Assembly: GCA_003118195.1 (NCBI GenBank)
Contig: BEXV01003238.1
Coordinates: 11,566-28,397, forward strand
Length of the DNA stretch: 16,832 nt
Source: Hemicentrotus pulcherrimus
Taxonomy: Eukaryota; Echinodermata; Echinoidea; Camarodonta; Strongylocentrotidae
Reading direction: 5' to 3'
Part shown: piece by piece, positions 9,360 through 16,832 of the stretch
How the letters are laid out: each line of letters begins with the position of its first letter
How positions within the stretch are numbered: the first letter of the stretch is position 1
Notes under the pieces: model-generated
Told to the model about the DNA's origin: nothing
The model's database searches: none
What the model saw: the letters and a program-made list of their open reading frames with translations, nothing else
Translations under genes and position numbers: made by a program

Positions 9360-9880
9360 GTTGCAAACGCACACTTTATAATTCCCCTAAACATTGGAAT
9401 GACACTGATGTTTTTTATAGGTTAATTTTTCCTTTATTGTAAATGACAGTTCAAAAATCGATGATTTTTCAAAATGATGTTGGGCTGTTTGAATGGGCCT
9501 CGAATTTACTACTGGTATGTAAAAACTCGCAAATCCAATTGGCAATCGTCACCTGTTTTACAAGACACAACAGAAGATTATGCAATTGACAGGAGTGTGA
9601 TTAACACATGGATGGTAAATTCAGTGGGCAGTCTTGTAGCCCAGATAATACTATACCAAGCTCTTTTATATTCTACAGTAAACATAAATTATTTGCAGTT
9701 GAGCTAAACACACTTTAATTTAATGTATGGAACATGTCTTACAAACCATATGCCACATACAGGCCAAAGATGATTATTTTACTAATAAAAGAGGAATGTA
9801 GAAAATCTCAAAATCCTAGCTGATTGTAACTACAGTATATAACTGAACAAAAGCTTGGCAAAACCTTATCCACCAAAATG
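9360..9880. other. Non-coding stretch with no identified feature
   Basis: A plus-strand open frame at 9474-9707 (77 codons) has no recognisable motif and no matching splice sites; I treat it as chance. Nothing else stands out before the pyrimidine-rich tract. Confidence 0.3.
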
Positions 9881-10017
9881 CTTTCTCCCCCATCTCTCAA
9901 TCACCTTTCTCATTCTCTCTCTTTCTCTTCCTCCCTCATCCCTCCCTCCCTCCTCCCTCTCTCTCTCCGACCTCTCTCTCTCTCACTCGCTAATTCCTCT
10001 CTCTTTCCCCATCTTTT
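9881..10017 (+). repeat. Long CT-rich (polypyrimidine) tract upstream of an exon
   Basis: Almost all bases are C or T, with blocks of CTCTCT and CCCTCCCTCC. The tract ends about 70 bases before the acceptor at 10084-10085. It is simple-sequence DNA, but in the transcript it offers an unusually long pyrimidine landing area for splicing factors such as PTB or U2AF65. A spurious Ser/Leu/Pro-rich open frame covers it. Confidence 0.88.
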
Positions 10018-10085
10018 AAATTTTAACTGCCTCTCCTTTCCATTGTATTTCCTCTTTCCATCTTCTCATGTGTTTGCATGTCCAG

Positions 10086-10205
10086 GTGAAGGAGCTCACA
10101 GAGAGCTTGGATACTGAGAGGAAACGGCGATCATCCTATGAAGGCACAATAATCAAGTTAAAACACCTGTTGGATACAAATCGCAAAACCATCTCCACAA
10201 TCGAG
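10086..10205 (+). CDS. Coiled-coil protein, first confirmed internal exon (40 codons)
   Basis: The exon is bounded by TTTGCATGTCCAG at the acceptor and GAG|GTAATG at the donor; 120 bases, phase 0 at both ends. The product starts VKELTESLDTERKRRSSYEG and continues IIKLKHLL to STIE: highly charged, with Leu, Ile and Tyr at heptad-like spacing, so an alpha-helical coiled coil. No catalytic motif, signal peptide or membrane segment is visible. It joins in frame to the exon at 11408, where the Glu-rich text continues without a break (STIE then EEKEAL). If 588-611 is the start, these residues are near the N-terminus; otherwise upstream exons lie elsewhere. Family not recognised. Confidence 0.85.
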
Positions 10206-11407
10206 GTAATGAAGCATTTTTTATGACACATTTCAAGCGCTGTATTTTGAAAACAGGATTGTCAGCTAGTGCTGAAGAACATACATGTACAGCATACAGA
10301 TTTGTTCTTGAAAATCTATCAATAAGGCATATACCTGCAAACCCTTACGAATAATCCAAAATATTCTGTTTTAGGTTTTTTTAATAATTATTTTGTGCTA
10401 ATTAAGCCAAGTTAAGCTTTTTTTATAATGTCCTGCGATTTGAGAGTTCACGTATTGTGTGCGTTGAATGGCTGCATGATCGAGCACCAAATATTTATTA
10501 GCTTTTTGGTACAGATTTAACGCGTATTGCCAGTTACACTGCCGCTGCAAGTGTGATTTCTTATTTTCGAAGGCATACCATGCTAAAAATTCCTAATTCT
10601 TATTTTCAAATGTTGGCAGGTATGATAAGGCTTCATAATGTTCTTGATAATTGAAATCACTATGGCTTTAAGGGGACTGGACTCTTGAAAAAATATATAA
10701 TTACATGTATATAATTAGATGTATATAATAATTAAAAAAAATAATAAAAACGTTACTTATAAAGCGCTTATGTACATGTGAATCTACTTTTATAACAAAT
10801 TCAGAACTGTTTTGTTTGTGACTATTAAATTTGGTGCTTTCTACCAAGTTGATAATAATCTTGACCAACTTGGGAACAACAACAGGTTGCCAAAACAAGC
10901 AATGTGACCTGTTTGTATAAAAGCAGCGAACTTCTCACGAAACATTCCTGTAACATCATGGAGCTATATTTCCATACTATGCAGGAAAAATGAGATACAA
11001 AATTTATCTAAAATGATGTTAATTAATAGCTTTAGTAGTATGAACTGGAAGGAAATGGTAAAGAAATATCTTATCTTGGATATTTCAAGTTCCATTCTGC
11101 TGAAAAATTAACTACTGGTATCTAAACTTGATAAATACAGTGTGGATATGTGTACTCCACATAAGATGATGTTATCAAGTTCAATAGCTAGGTCGGCAAC
11201 TGCCAATTTTTAAGGCTTTAGATTTCAAGTTTTCAGAGACCTGTTTATACTCCTCTGACAGACACTAATATAGTATATAGTTGATATTATTGTAATCTAT
11301 GGCTTTTAATTTTCTGTTGGTCTTTAATTCGTCTATTTCATATTTTTTCTTCCGACAGGGTTTTAAAAGAAATCATTGCATGATTTTCCTTTTACTTTGT
11401 TGTACAG
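10206..11407 (+). other. Intron (10206-11407), AT-rich
   Basis: A GT-AG intron of 1202 bases. It contains a short AT-rich tandem repeat at 10696-10734 (14-bp unit TATAATTASATGTA, two copies plus a partial). I see no transposon ends. A minus-strand open frame at 10701-10898 has no features of a gene. Confidence 0.75.
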
Positions 11408-11521
11408 GAGGAGAAGGAAGCATTGAATGTTGAGAAGAAATCTTTAGAACAGAAGTATGAGCTACTGAGGAAGGATGTGCAGGAATTCAAAGCCCATGAA
11501 AAACAAACAGTGACAAAACCA
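11408..11521 (+). CDS. Coiled-coil protein, second confirmed exon (38 codons)
   Basis: The exon runs from a TTGTTGTACAG acceptor to a consensus CCA|GTAAGT donor; 114 bases, phase 0 both sides. The product begins EEKEALNVEKKSLEQKYELL and ends in EKQTVTKP. Regular Leu/Val/Tyr positions among Glu and Lys mark a coiled coil; the Thr/Pro end probably breaks the helix just before the exon at 11868, which also starts with a Gly/Pro/Ser-containing patch. An open frame extends to 11659 past the donor, but it loses coiled-coil character immediately and is read-through of the intron. Confidence 0.85.
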
Positions 11522-11867
11522 GTAAGTCCATTACATGTATTTCATCTTTGGGAGAATGAGCTTGAAATGTTTACTTTGGCTAAGTTTCATAAAAGATTGA
11601 AAATCTTAGACAGTCCTCCTCCCCTGGCTAAGGTACTGGTGGAGGCATTATATTTTTGATTGTCCGCTTGTCCACTGTCTATCCCGCTTTGTCATTATTG
11701 ACATGTAATTATCTAGGCTATTTGTTCTGATTGTGATATTTTAAGAATAATTCAAGCCATGATTTTAACTGAGTTTTCATTGAGGCATATTGGAGAAGCA
11801 GTTGCATTTGTCTTGTTTATAGAAGAAGATGGAAAGGCTCCATGTTATTTTCCACATACTTTTTTAG
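11522..11867 (+). other. Intron (11522-11867)
   Basis: A GT-AG intron of 346 bases with a T-rich acceptor tract (ACTTTTTTAG). No other feature is seen. Confidence 0.8.
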
Positions 11868-12095
11868 GAGCTAACGTCTACTGGAGATCCAAGTTCCTTC
11901 AATCTGCAGGAAGAGATTAAGCGGCTTCAAAAGCAGAACAAGACGTGTGTGAGTCGCCTTGAAGAGACCATGATCTCCCTAGAGAGTGAGAAGATGAAGT
12001 GCAGGGAACTAGAGAGGAAGCTCTCCACTACGGAGGAGAAATGGGAGCTTGTTGTCAAGAGGTATCGTGACAATGAGAAACAGCTCAATAACAAG
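11868..12095 (+). CDS. Coiled-coil protein, third confirmed exon (76 codons)
   Basis: The exon runs from CATACTTTTTTAG to AAG|GTAGGA; 228 bases, phase 0. The product opens with a short flexible patch (ELTSTGDPSSFNLQ), a likely hinge between coiled-coil segments, then returns to strongly helical text: EEIKRLQKQNKTCVSRLEET, ISLESEKMKCRELERKLS, EEKWELVVKRYRDNEKQLNN. Two Cys and one Trp are the only unusual residues. No enzymatic motif is visible. Codon use is less AT-rich than the introns, supporting a real exon. The text reads like centrosomal, ciliary or myosin-tail-type coiled coils, but I cannot name the family. Confidence 0.9.
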
Positions 12096-13645
12096 GTAGG
12101 AATAGATGCTTGCTTTACAGATAGTTCGTAGTTGACTCATTTCACAAATGATGCCAAATATCATTAAATCTTTCAAACATAAACCTCCTTTGTGAATTCG
12201 GGCCATAGAAGTCGAACTTCGTGCATTTTCGAATAAAATAATGCCAAGGTGATGGGAGGGGCTATCTGAATAGGCAGACAAGAAAAACTTCCTCATATTC
12301 TATCATGGAATGTATCATAATTCAATCCAAGTGACCTCAGCTCAAATCAATTAGTCTCAATGTATTTATTGTCTATATGAATAGAAATTTGTTTTGTTTA
12401 CATTCATGAAATATACAGGAGAATAAGAACATGTTAAGGCAATCAAACTCCTTCTAAGTCACAAACAAACAAAAATATAAATTTTAAAGAGAGTAAAAAA
12501 AAATACGAGAGGGAAAAGATACAAATGAGGTTCGTAGGTACGTGGTAAATTGCAATTATCTTCTTGGTGGTGTAGATAATGGGAAGGTAGGGTGAGATGA
12601 GACACATAGAAGCTGACTTTCATAACTTGCAATATCTGGGCAATTTGATATGCAGGAGGTTTTTATTTCCTTGCACAACACATGAAACAAAGTTGAATTT
12701 CTTCCAAGTGTCTCCTTTGGTCTTTTTTTTTAAAGAAATTTTTAGATATTGGATTTAAAGGACGAGATAAGATTTTCAAGGTAGGACATCACTGTCTTCA
12801 TTACTTGTTATGGACAAATCTGGTACCCAGGACGCTTGTGAGATAGTGGTTTGATTTTACACTGCACAATTAGTGGCGAGTGAAGCACAGGGTGATGGGG
12901 AATGATGAGACAAAGTAACTATTTTGATCAAGGACGTGTGAACTGATGCATGGAATTTCTACATCATTTTCAAGTGTGGAGTTTGATTTGCCTCAAAAAG
13001 GAGGGTTGAAGTTGGGAACATAAATCTCTCAAGAGTGTGCGAGACTTAATGATGTTCCGCAGAAATGTTTGTGCGCACCATAGCTGCGTAGGGGCAGCTG
13101 GTCATGTATTCACTGTGCACTTTTTACCTGCAGTTCCAGGTATAGTGCATAATAAATACATGATCAGTTAGCCCTGTGCAGCTAAGGTGCACACGAACAT
13201 TACTGCGGAACATCATTAAGCATCAATATAGTGCTGTATTAGCCTTGTTATTGCGCTATCTTTAGAACCACTAAGGACTCCATTTTCCCTGTGTTAGAGG
13301 GTTGTGGTTCTGATTAGGTTATCATTGGTTTTCATCTTTTTGCAGTTTAAAGTTGTAAGACTTTTTTTCTTATTACATGTATTTATGTAATTCAAATTTT
13401 CATTTACTGTAAGCACTTTGGCTTTATGGGAAATGTGCCGTCTAAGTAATGATAATAATAATGATAATGATTGGACAGGTACAATGCCTTGGTATAAATA
13501 TGAAATATGAGAAAGAGAACCAACAGATTTAAGACTAATGCCTAATGGGAATTAGGACAATAAGAAAGGATCAATTGGATATAGGCCTAGCTGACTGTAT
13601 GATCAGTTGGACCCAGGACTTGAACATCTTTTTGTATTTCTGCAG
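12096..13645 (+). other. Intron (12096-13645) containing a palindromic element
   Basis: A GT-AG intron of 1550 bases. The acceptor (TTTGTATTTCTGCAG) is good. It carries the long inverted repeat at 13045-13220 and a small AATGAT/AATAAT simple repeat near 13448-13471. A minus-strand open frame at 12009-12296 overlaps the preceding exon and is a shadow. Nothing else is identified in 12096-13044. Confidence 0.75.
13045..13220. mobile_element. Palindromic (hairpin-type) MITE candidate
   Basis: Two arms, 13045-13130 and 13137-13220, are inverted complements along almost their whole length, with only a 6-base loop (CAGTTC). The outer 18 bases, CTTAATGATGTTCCGCAG and its complement, match perfectly; further in, about five of six positions agree, with one 2-base gap; the innermost TACCTG/CAGGTA is again perfect. 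TTAA occurs symmetrically one base in from each end, so a TTAA target duplication around a 166-bp element is possible, but a TA target fits equally well. There is no coding capacity. Lying in an intron, it would be transcribed as a long RNA hairpin. Confidence 0.85.
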
Positions 13646-13738
13646 TTGGACGTCCTGAGCCATGAACTGGATGGCTCCAAAACACTGCTCTCCAATAGCC
13701 ACCTGGATATTTTCAAGTTACAAGCAGAAAACAAGAGG
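13646..13738 (+). CDS. Coiled-coil protein, fourth confirmed exon (31 codons)
   Basis: The exon runs from TTTGTATTTCTGCAG to AGG|GTAGGT; 93 bases, phase 0. The product is LDVLSHELDGSKTLLSNSHL followed by DIFKLQAENKR, in frame with both neighbours. The Leu/Val/Phe spacing continues the coiled coil. No methionine-led open frame covers it; it was recognised from splice sites, phase and protein character. Confidence 0.85.
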
Positions 13739-15414
13739 GTAGGTTTTTAACAAATATACATTGATTAATTGAAATCACAATTTTTTGGAATATGATATGA
13801 TTGTATATATTTAGCTTAATAGAATTCAATGAGCAGGATGTGCATCTGTAAACAAGTGTTCTCTACTGTCTAGTTCTTTCATATTTTCATTATAAATATT
13901 GTATGGTATTTCTAAGTGAGAAATACATCTTTATTTTCCATCATGTTTATGTCACAAATCTAATGTTTGCCACTTAAAGTGATGAACTATTGTATTATAA
14001 GTATCCTGAATGGTTAGATATATTGGATATTCAAATACTATTGTTTAGTTTTATTAACACAGAAAATGCCAGTTTTTGTACTTAGATATTTTGTTTGCTT
14101 GGCAGATTCTGAAGGAAGATCCCTTGAATTTAATCTTGTTTCTCATGTATAATTTCTGGATAAATATACACGTTTAACATTGGATTTGTTTTCTTCTTTA
14201 ATTGCCCATAATCCCCCATGTATGAAACCTTAAGATAGTGGTAGTGTATGAAGTAGGAATTATTAAAGAAGAATAGTTGGTCTCTATCATTCCTTAAATG
14301 TAGGTCATATTGATTTAATTTCTTGTTCATTTTGTTTAAATTTCCTTGAAAAACATCTTGATTTTTATTTCAATAGGTAACTAATATGTACATGTATGTC
14401 TTCTATATTGTTTATGTTATGCAGGGCCCCCAAGTATAACAGTATGATGGGGTTACCCTTTTGAAATAATACCAAATAAATATATACCAGTATATATAAG
14501 TAAATCTTTTGTCATACCAATTGCTCAGAATTTATACACATTATTGATGTGTTCACAAGTGTCATTGGATTAGCCTGTATTCAGGCAACTGTATGTGTTT
14601 AGAATTAACCAGTGCATTTTGCCGTAAAGTATTTGGAACTATGCCCACTTTTACCTGTGATTTTTTATTGTTATGACAAATATTTTACAGGTCACTTTTG
14701 AAAGGCATTTTTTTTTTGGGGGGGGGGCGTAAATATGACTTATCGTAGCGAGTGCTGTGCAGTATGGCAGCCATCCAACATTTGCAGAGAAAGACGGAAA
14801 AGTATCAAGTAAAAGTATCATTTGTAGAGGTGTCGTGGACGAGTGGATATGTCACTGGACTGTGGATCACAAGGTCCGCGGTTCAAGTCCCACCGCGGCA
14901 CTAATGTCCTTTGGCAAGACATTGATCTATATTTGCCACTCTCCACCCAGGTGTTAAATAGGTACCCGGTAGGATGCGAAAGCTAATGTGCTTAGATTAG
15001 CAAGTGTGCGCTTTTAAAAATGAAGCCTGGCTGGAATGCTCCCCAGGGAGTGGAGAATGTGCATACATTATGTGCGGGTAAGCCTGAATCCGATGACCGG
15101 GGCCCTCCTGTAAAGCGCCATATAAGAAATAGTTATTATTAAGTATTCTCTTAAAAGAAGCCAATATTTCATGGAAAACAGATGTGTTGTGATGACCTGA
15201 AACTTTGTGTAAATAAAATCACCAAAAATTTCAGATAATCATGCGCATATCATCCGCTCAGTGTTAGCGTGCCGTTTTTTTTAGATTATAGCGCCGCATA
15301 AGAAATTACTTATTTATTCCCCAAATTACTGATCTTTGAACCTTGTGATTACTGATTTTCTGTTCTGGAGTTTGGCAGCTCTGTATAAGGGGATTTTTTT
15401 TTTTTTTTGCTCAG
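13739..15414 (+). other. Intron (13739-15414) containing a SINE
   Basis: A GT-AG intron of 1676 bases. It includes a T10-G10 homopolymer junction at 14708-14727, the plus-strand SINE copy, and a strong T-run acceptor tract (16 T, then GCTCAG). In 13739-14700 I see only AT-rich DNA; the minus-strand open frame at 14130-14330 has no gene features. Confidence 0.8.
14825..15143 (+). mobile_element. tRNA-derived SINE, copy B (plus strand)
   Basis: The element begins near GTAGAGGTGT. An A-box-like TGGACGAGTGG (14836-14846) and a B-box-like GGTTCAAGTCC (14880-14890) form an internal RNA polymerase III promoter. The head keeps an acceptor-like pairing (GTCGTGG with CCGCGGC, two G:U pairs), but the T-stem and anticodon stem do not pair properly, so it is tRNA-derived and not a tRNA gene. 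The body at 14897-14939 matches copy A (1889-1931) at 42 of 43 bases. It ends in AAAGCGCCATATAAGAAA and a short TTATTATT tail. SINEs of this design rely on a LINE for copying; the partner is unknown. A direct duplication of AAGTAT near each end is only suggestive. Confidence 0.85.
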
Positions 15415-15669
15415 ATTTTAAGCGATTCCAGCTTTGAGAAAGACAAGATTAAGGAGCAACTTCAGGTGGAGCAGAGTATCTTGGGTAAAGAGGTGGAGCA
15501 TCATAGGGAGACCATAGCAGAGCTGGAGCATCTGGTAGATGGACTGAAGAAGGATCGTGATGTACTAGCACATGAGCTCCAGGCTATGATCAGCAAGGAG
15601 CAGAAACACAAGGAATGGATGGGATCAATGGACCTAATAGCCAAGGAGAACAGGGAGCTCTCTGATAAG
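15415..15669 (+). CDS. Coiled-coil protein, fifth confirmed exon (85 codons); gene continues off the window
   Basis: The exon runs from TTTTTTTGCTCAG to AAG|GTAGGA; 255 bases, phase 0. The product begins ILSDSSFEKDKIKEQLQVEQ and includes LGKEVEHHRETIAELEHLVD, LKKDRDVLAHELQ and IAKENRELSDK: an almost unbroken coiled coil with hydrophobic residues every three to four positions and no Pro or Gly cluster. There is no stop codon before the donor, so at least one more exon lies beyond 16832. With the four preceding exons this gives 270 consecutive residues, probably a fragment of a long scaffold protein. Function and localisation are inferred only from coiled-coil character. Confidence 0.9.
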
Positions 15670-16191
15670 GTAGGACAAACATAATGTGATATGTATCGAT
15701 CATGCTCATTAGCTCATTATTATTAGCTCATATGCTCATTAGCCCAGCCCCCCCTCCTAAGTCCGGTGGGTAAAGTCAATACAGGCCAATTTTTTTGTGT
15801 ATTATGAGCCAGAATTTGTTGAGTGAAAAGTACCCCTATACCAGAGATTTTGGGAACATGAATGCGGTCCCTTCATTCCCGGAGTAGGGGGTCGGGGTCA
15901 TTAGATCTAGATTTGCTAGGAGCAGAAACGTACCTGATCATGGATGGGTGCCATTCATGTACGTGAGAGGAAGCAATGTAGGAAAGTTCTGTGTAACCAT
16001 AACGCCTCTGTCTTGACATGCATAGCTCCAGGCTACCTCCACCATGGGGTAGAACAAAATAGTAAAGTGGCAGCAATTGCAGGATATAAGTATGTGTATG
16101 GCATGATAAAGAAAACTTTAATCTGTCATTTCTGAAGGATGGTCCATTAAGTACAATAATTGCAAAGAAGTAATTTGTGTTAATTGACTTA
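15670..16191 (+). other. Start of the next intron, no clear feature
   Basis: A donor at 15670 opens an intron that does not close within the window. It holds a 12-bp direct repeat (ATGCTCATTAGC at 15702-15713 and 15732-15743) and a small imperfect inverted repeat around 15852-15880 (GGGAAC...TTCCC). Open frames at 15873-16076 (minus) and 15944-16135 (plus) have no recognisable features. Confidence 0.6.
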
Positions 16192-16229
16192 CCTCCAATT
16201 TACATGAGTTCCTCCAATTTACATGAGTT
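16192..16229 (+). repeat. Perfect 19-bp tandem duplication
   Basis: CCTCCAATTTACATGAGTT is present twice head to tail (16192-16210 and 16211-16229) without a mismatch. It lies just upstream of the longer diverged array and contains CCTCCAATT, a word that recurs near 16511 inside that array. Confidence 0.93.
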
Positions 16230-16273
16230 CCGCAAATCTTTTGATTAATTGGTCTGACATAAGTGTTATCATT

Positions 16274-16525
16274 GTTAGATGAAGAAACGGTTTCATCATG
16301 AACTCGATCCACCTACGATTCATTTGTATTTTAAAATTCTTCAAGTTGGCATCAAGAAGTTGTGAAGACTGTTAGATATAAAGAAGAGTTTCATCATAAA
16401 AATCATCTCACATCTGATTCATTTGCACTTCAAAATTCTCCAAGTGGGCCTTAAGAAGTTGCGAAGTTCGTTAAATAAAGAAGGGCTTCATTATTAAAAT
16501 TGTCTCATGCACCTCCAATTCAAAT
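16274..16525 (+). repeat. Diverged tandem repeat, 97-99 bp unit, about 2.6 copies
   Basis: Three successive segments start GTTAGATGAAG (16274), GTTAGATATAAAG (16371) and GTTAAATAAAG (16470). Each continues with a TTCATCAT/TTCATTAT block; the first two also share GATTCATTTG, TTCAAAATTCT-like, CAAGT.GGC and AAGAAGTTG blocks. The third copy breaks off near 16525. Differences are substitutions plus small gaps, so this is an old array. Reading frames are interrupted by stops, so I do not take it as coding. Confidence 0.8.
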
Positions 16526-16832
16526 ATGTTGATGGACATCATGAGATTCCAGCATGCTCTGGACCCTTCCAAGGTTTTTGATAGGAAAATATGGAAGGCT
16601 TTCACAAAAAAAGAACATTGTCACTCCCTGGCCTGGATGCATGTATACTGCATGTACATGTATCTGCGAACAGTGCACAAAGGAGAATGTCCTAGTTTAA
16701 TAGAGCAGTAGAAGTGTGAGTGCATTGATTAGAGAGTGAAATAGGGGATGGATCTAGGATTTGATATCCTGAGCTAGGTGAGAGGAGTATGGAGGCAGGA
16801 AAGAGAGAGGTGGGAGAAGTGGGGGGGGGGGG
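16526..16832 (+). other. Intronic stretch ending in purine-rich DNA and a G12 run
   Basis: A 61-codon open frame at 16526-16711 has no recognisable domain, no coiled-coil character and no good acceptor, so it is not called a gene. From about 16777 the sequence becomes purine-rich and ends with twelve G at 16821-16832, where the window stops. Confidence 0.4.

Noticed and set aside
9474..9707. 77-codon open frame as a gene
   Set aside because: No recognisable motif and no splice or start support; consistent with chance in this length of sequence.
9878..10117. Ser/Leu/Pro-rich protein
   Set aside because: The open frame arises from the CT-rich tract and overlaps the coiled-coil exon in a different frame.
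12009..12296. Minus-strand 95-codon open frame
   Set aside because: It is antisense to the well-supported exon ending at 12095 and has no features of its own.
14834..14900. Functional tRNA gene
   Set aside because: A and B boxes and an acceptor-like stem are present, but the T-stem and anticodon stem do not pair, and the segment continues into a body shared with the copy at 1761-2009. It is a SINE head.
16526..16711. Additional exon of the coiled-coil gene
   Set aside because: No pyrimidine-rich acceptor precedes it, the peptide is not coiled coil, and it follows directly on a tandem repeat.

Overview
This window is eukaryotic nuclear DNA, most likely from a marine deuterostome, with an echinoderm such as a sea urchin as my best guess. 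The basis is AT-rich non-coding DNA, GT-AG introns, frequent TACATGTA-type words, short mobile-element relics and TTAGGG-like telomeric words. The species is an inference from sequence texture. No bacterial gene, operon, phage or CRISPR is present.

The one host gene I can support lies on the + strand in the right-hand 7 kb. Five internal coding exons (10086-10205, 11408-11521, 11868-12095, 13646-13738, 15415-15669) have AG acceptors and GT donors. Their lengths are 120, 114, 228, 93 and 255 bases, all multiples of three, and every junction is phase 0. Together they encode 270 residues of continuous, charged, Leu/Glu/Lys-rich alpha-helical coiled coil. I do not recognise the family; length and style would fit a centrosomal, ciliary or cytoskeletal scaffold. 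The gene runs off the right edge. A possible first coding exon at 588-611 (ATG in a strong context, eight codons, consensus GTAAGT donor, phase 0) would make intron 1 about 9.5 kb and put nearly the whole left half inside the gene. That link is attractive but unproven.

The rest is intronic or intergenic DNA with several mobile-element relics. There are two copies of one tRNA-derived SINE, at 1761-2009 (minus) and 14825-15143 (plus), sharing a 43-base core with one difference. A decayed C-terminal fragment of a LINE reverse-transcriptase ORF lies at about 4305-4669 and runs directly into a (GA)n tract. A possible second LINE 3' tail ends in TCAAA repeats near 1376. A 546-bp TTAA-flanked element with 20-bp perfect terminal inverted repeats lies at 8806-9359. 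A nearly perfectly palindromic element of about 176 bp lies at 13045-13220 in the third confirmed intron.

Simple and tandem repeats include a 38-bp duplication carrying telomere-like words (3559-3638), a 12-bp minisatellite with a self-complementary core (7369-7452), (TA)n at 8671-8705, a long pyrimidine tract at 9881-10017 upstream of the first confirmed exon, and a diverged 97-99 bp tandem array at 16274-16525. One undetermined base is at 5719 and the window ends in a run of 12 G. I see no unusual multi-gene system. The points most worth following are the structure of the unidentified coiled-coil gene and the two non-autonomous DNA transposon candidates.
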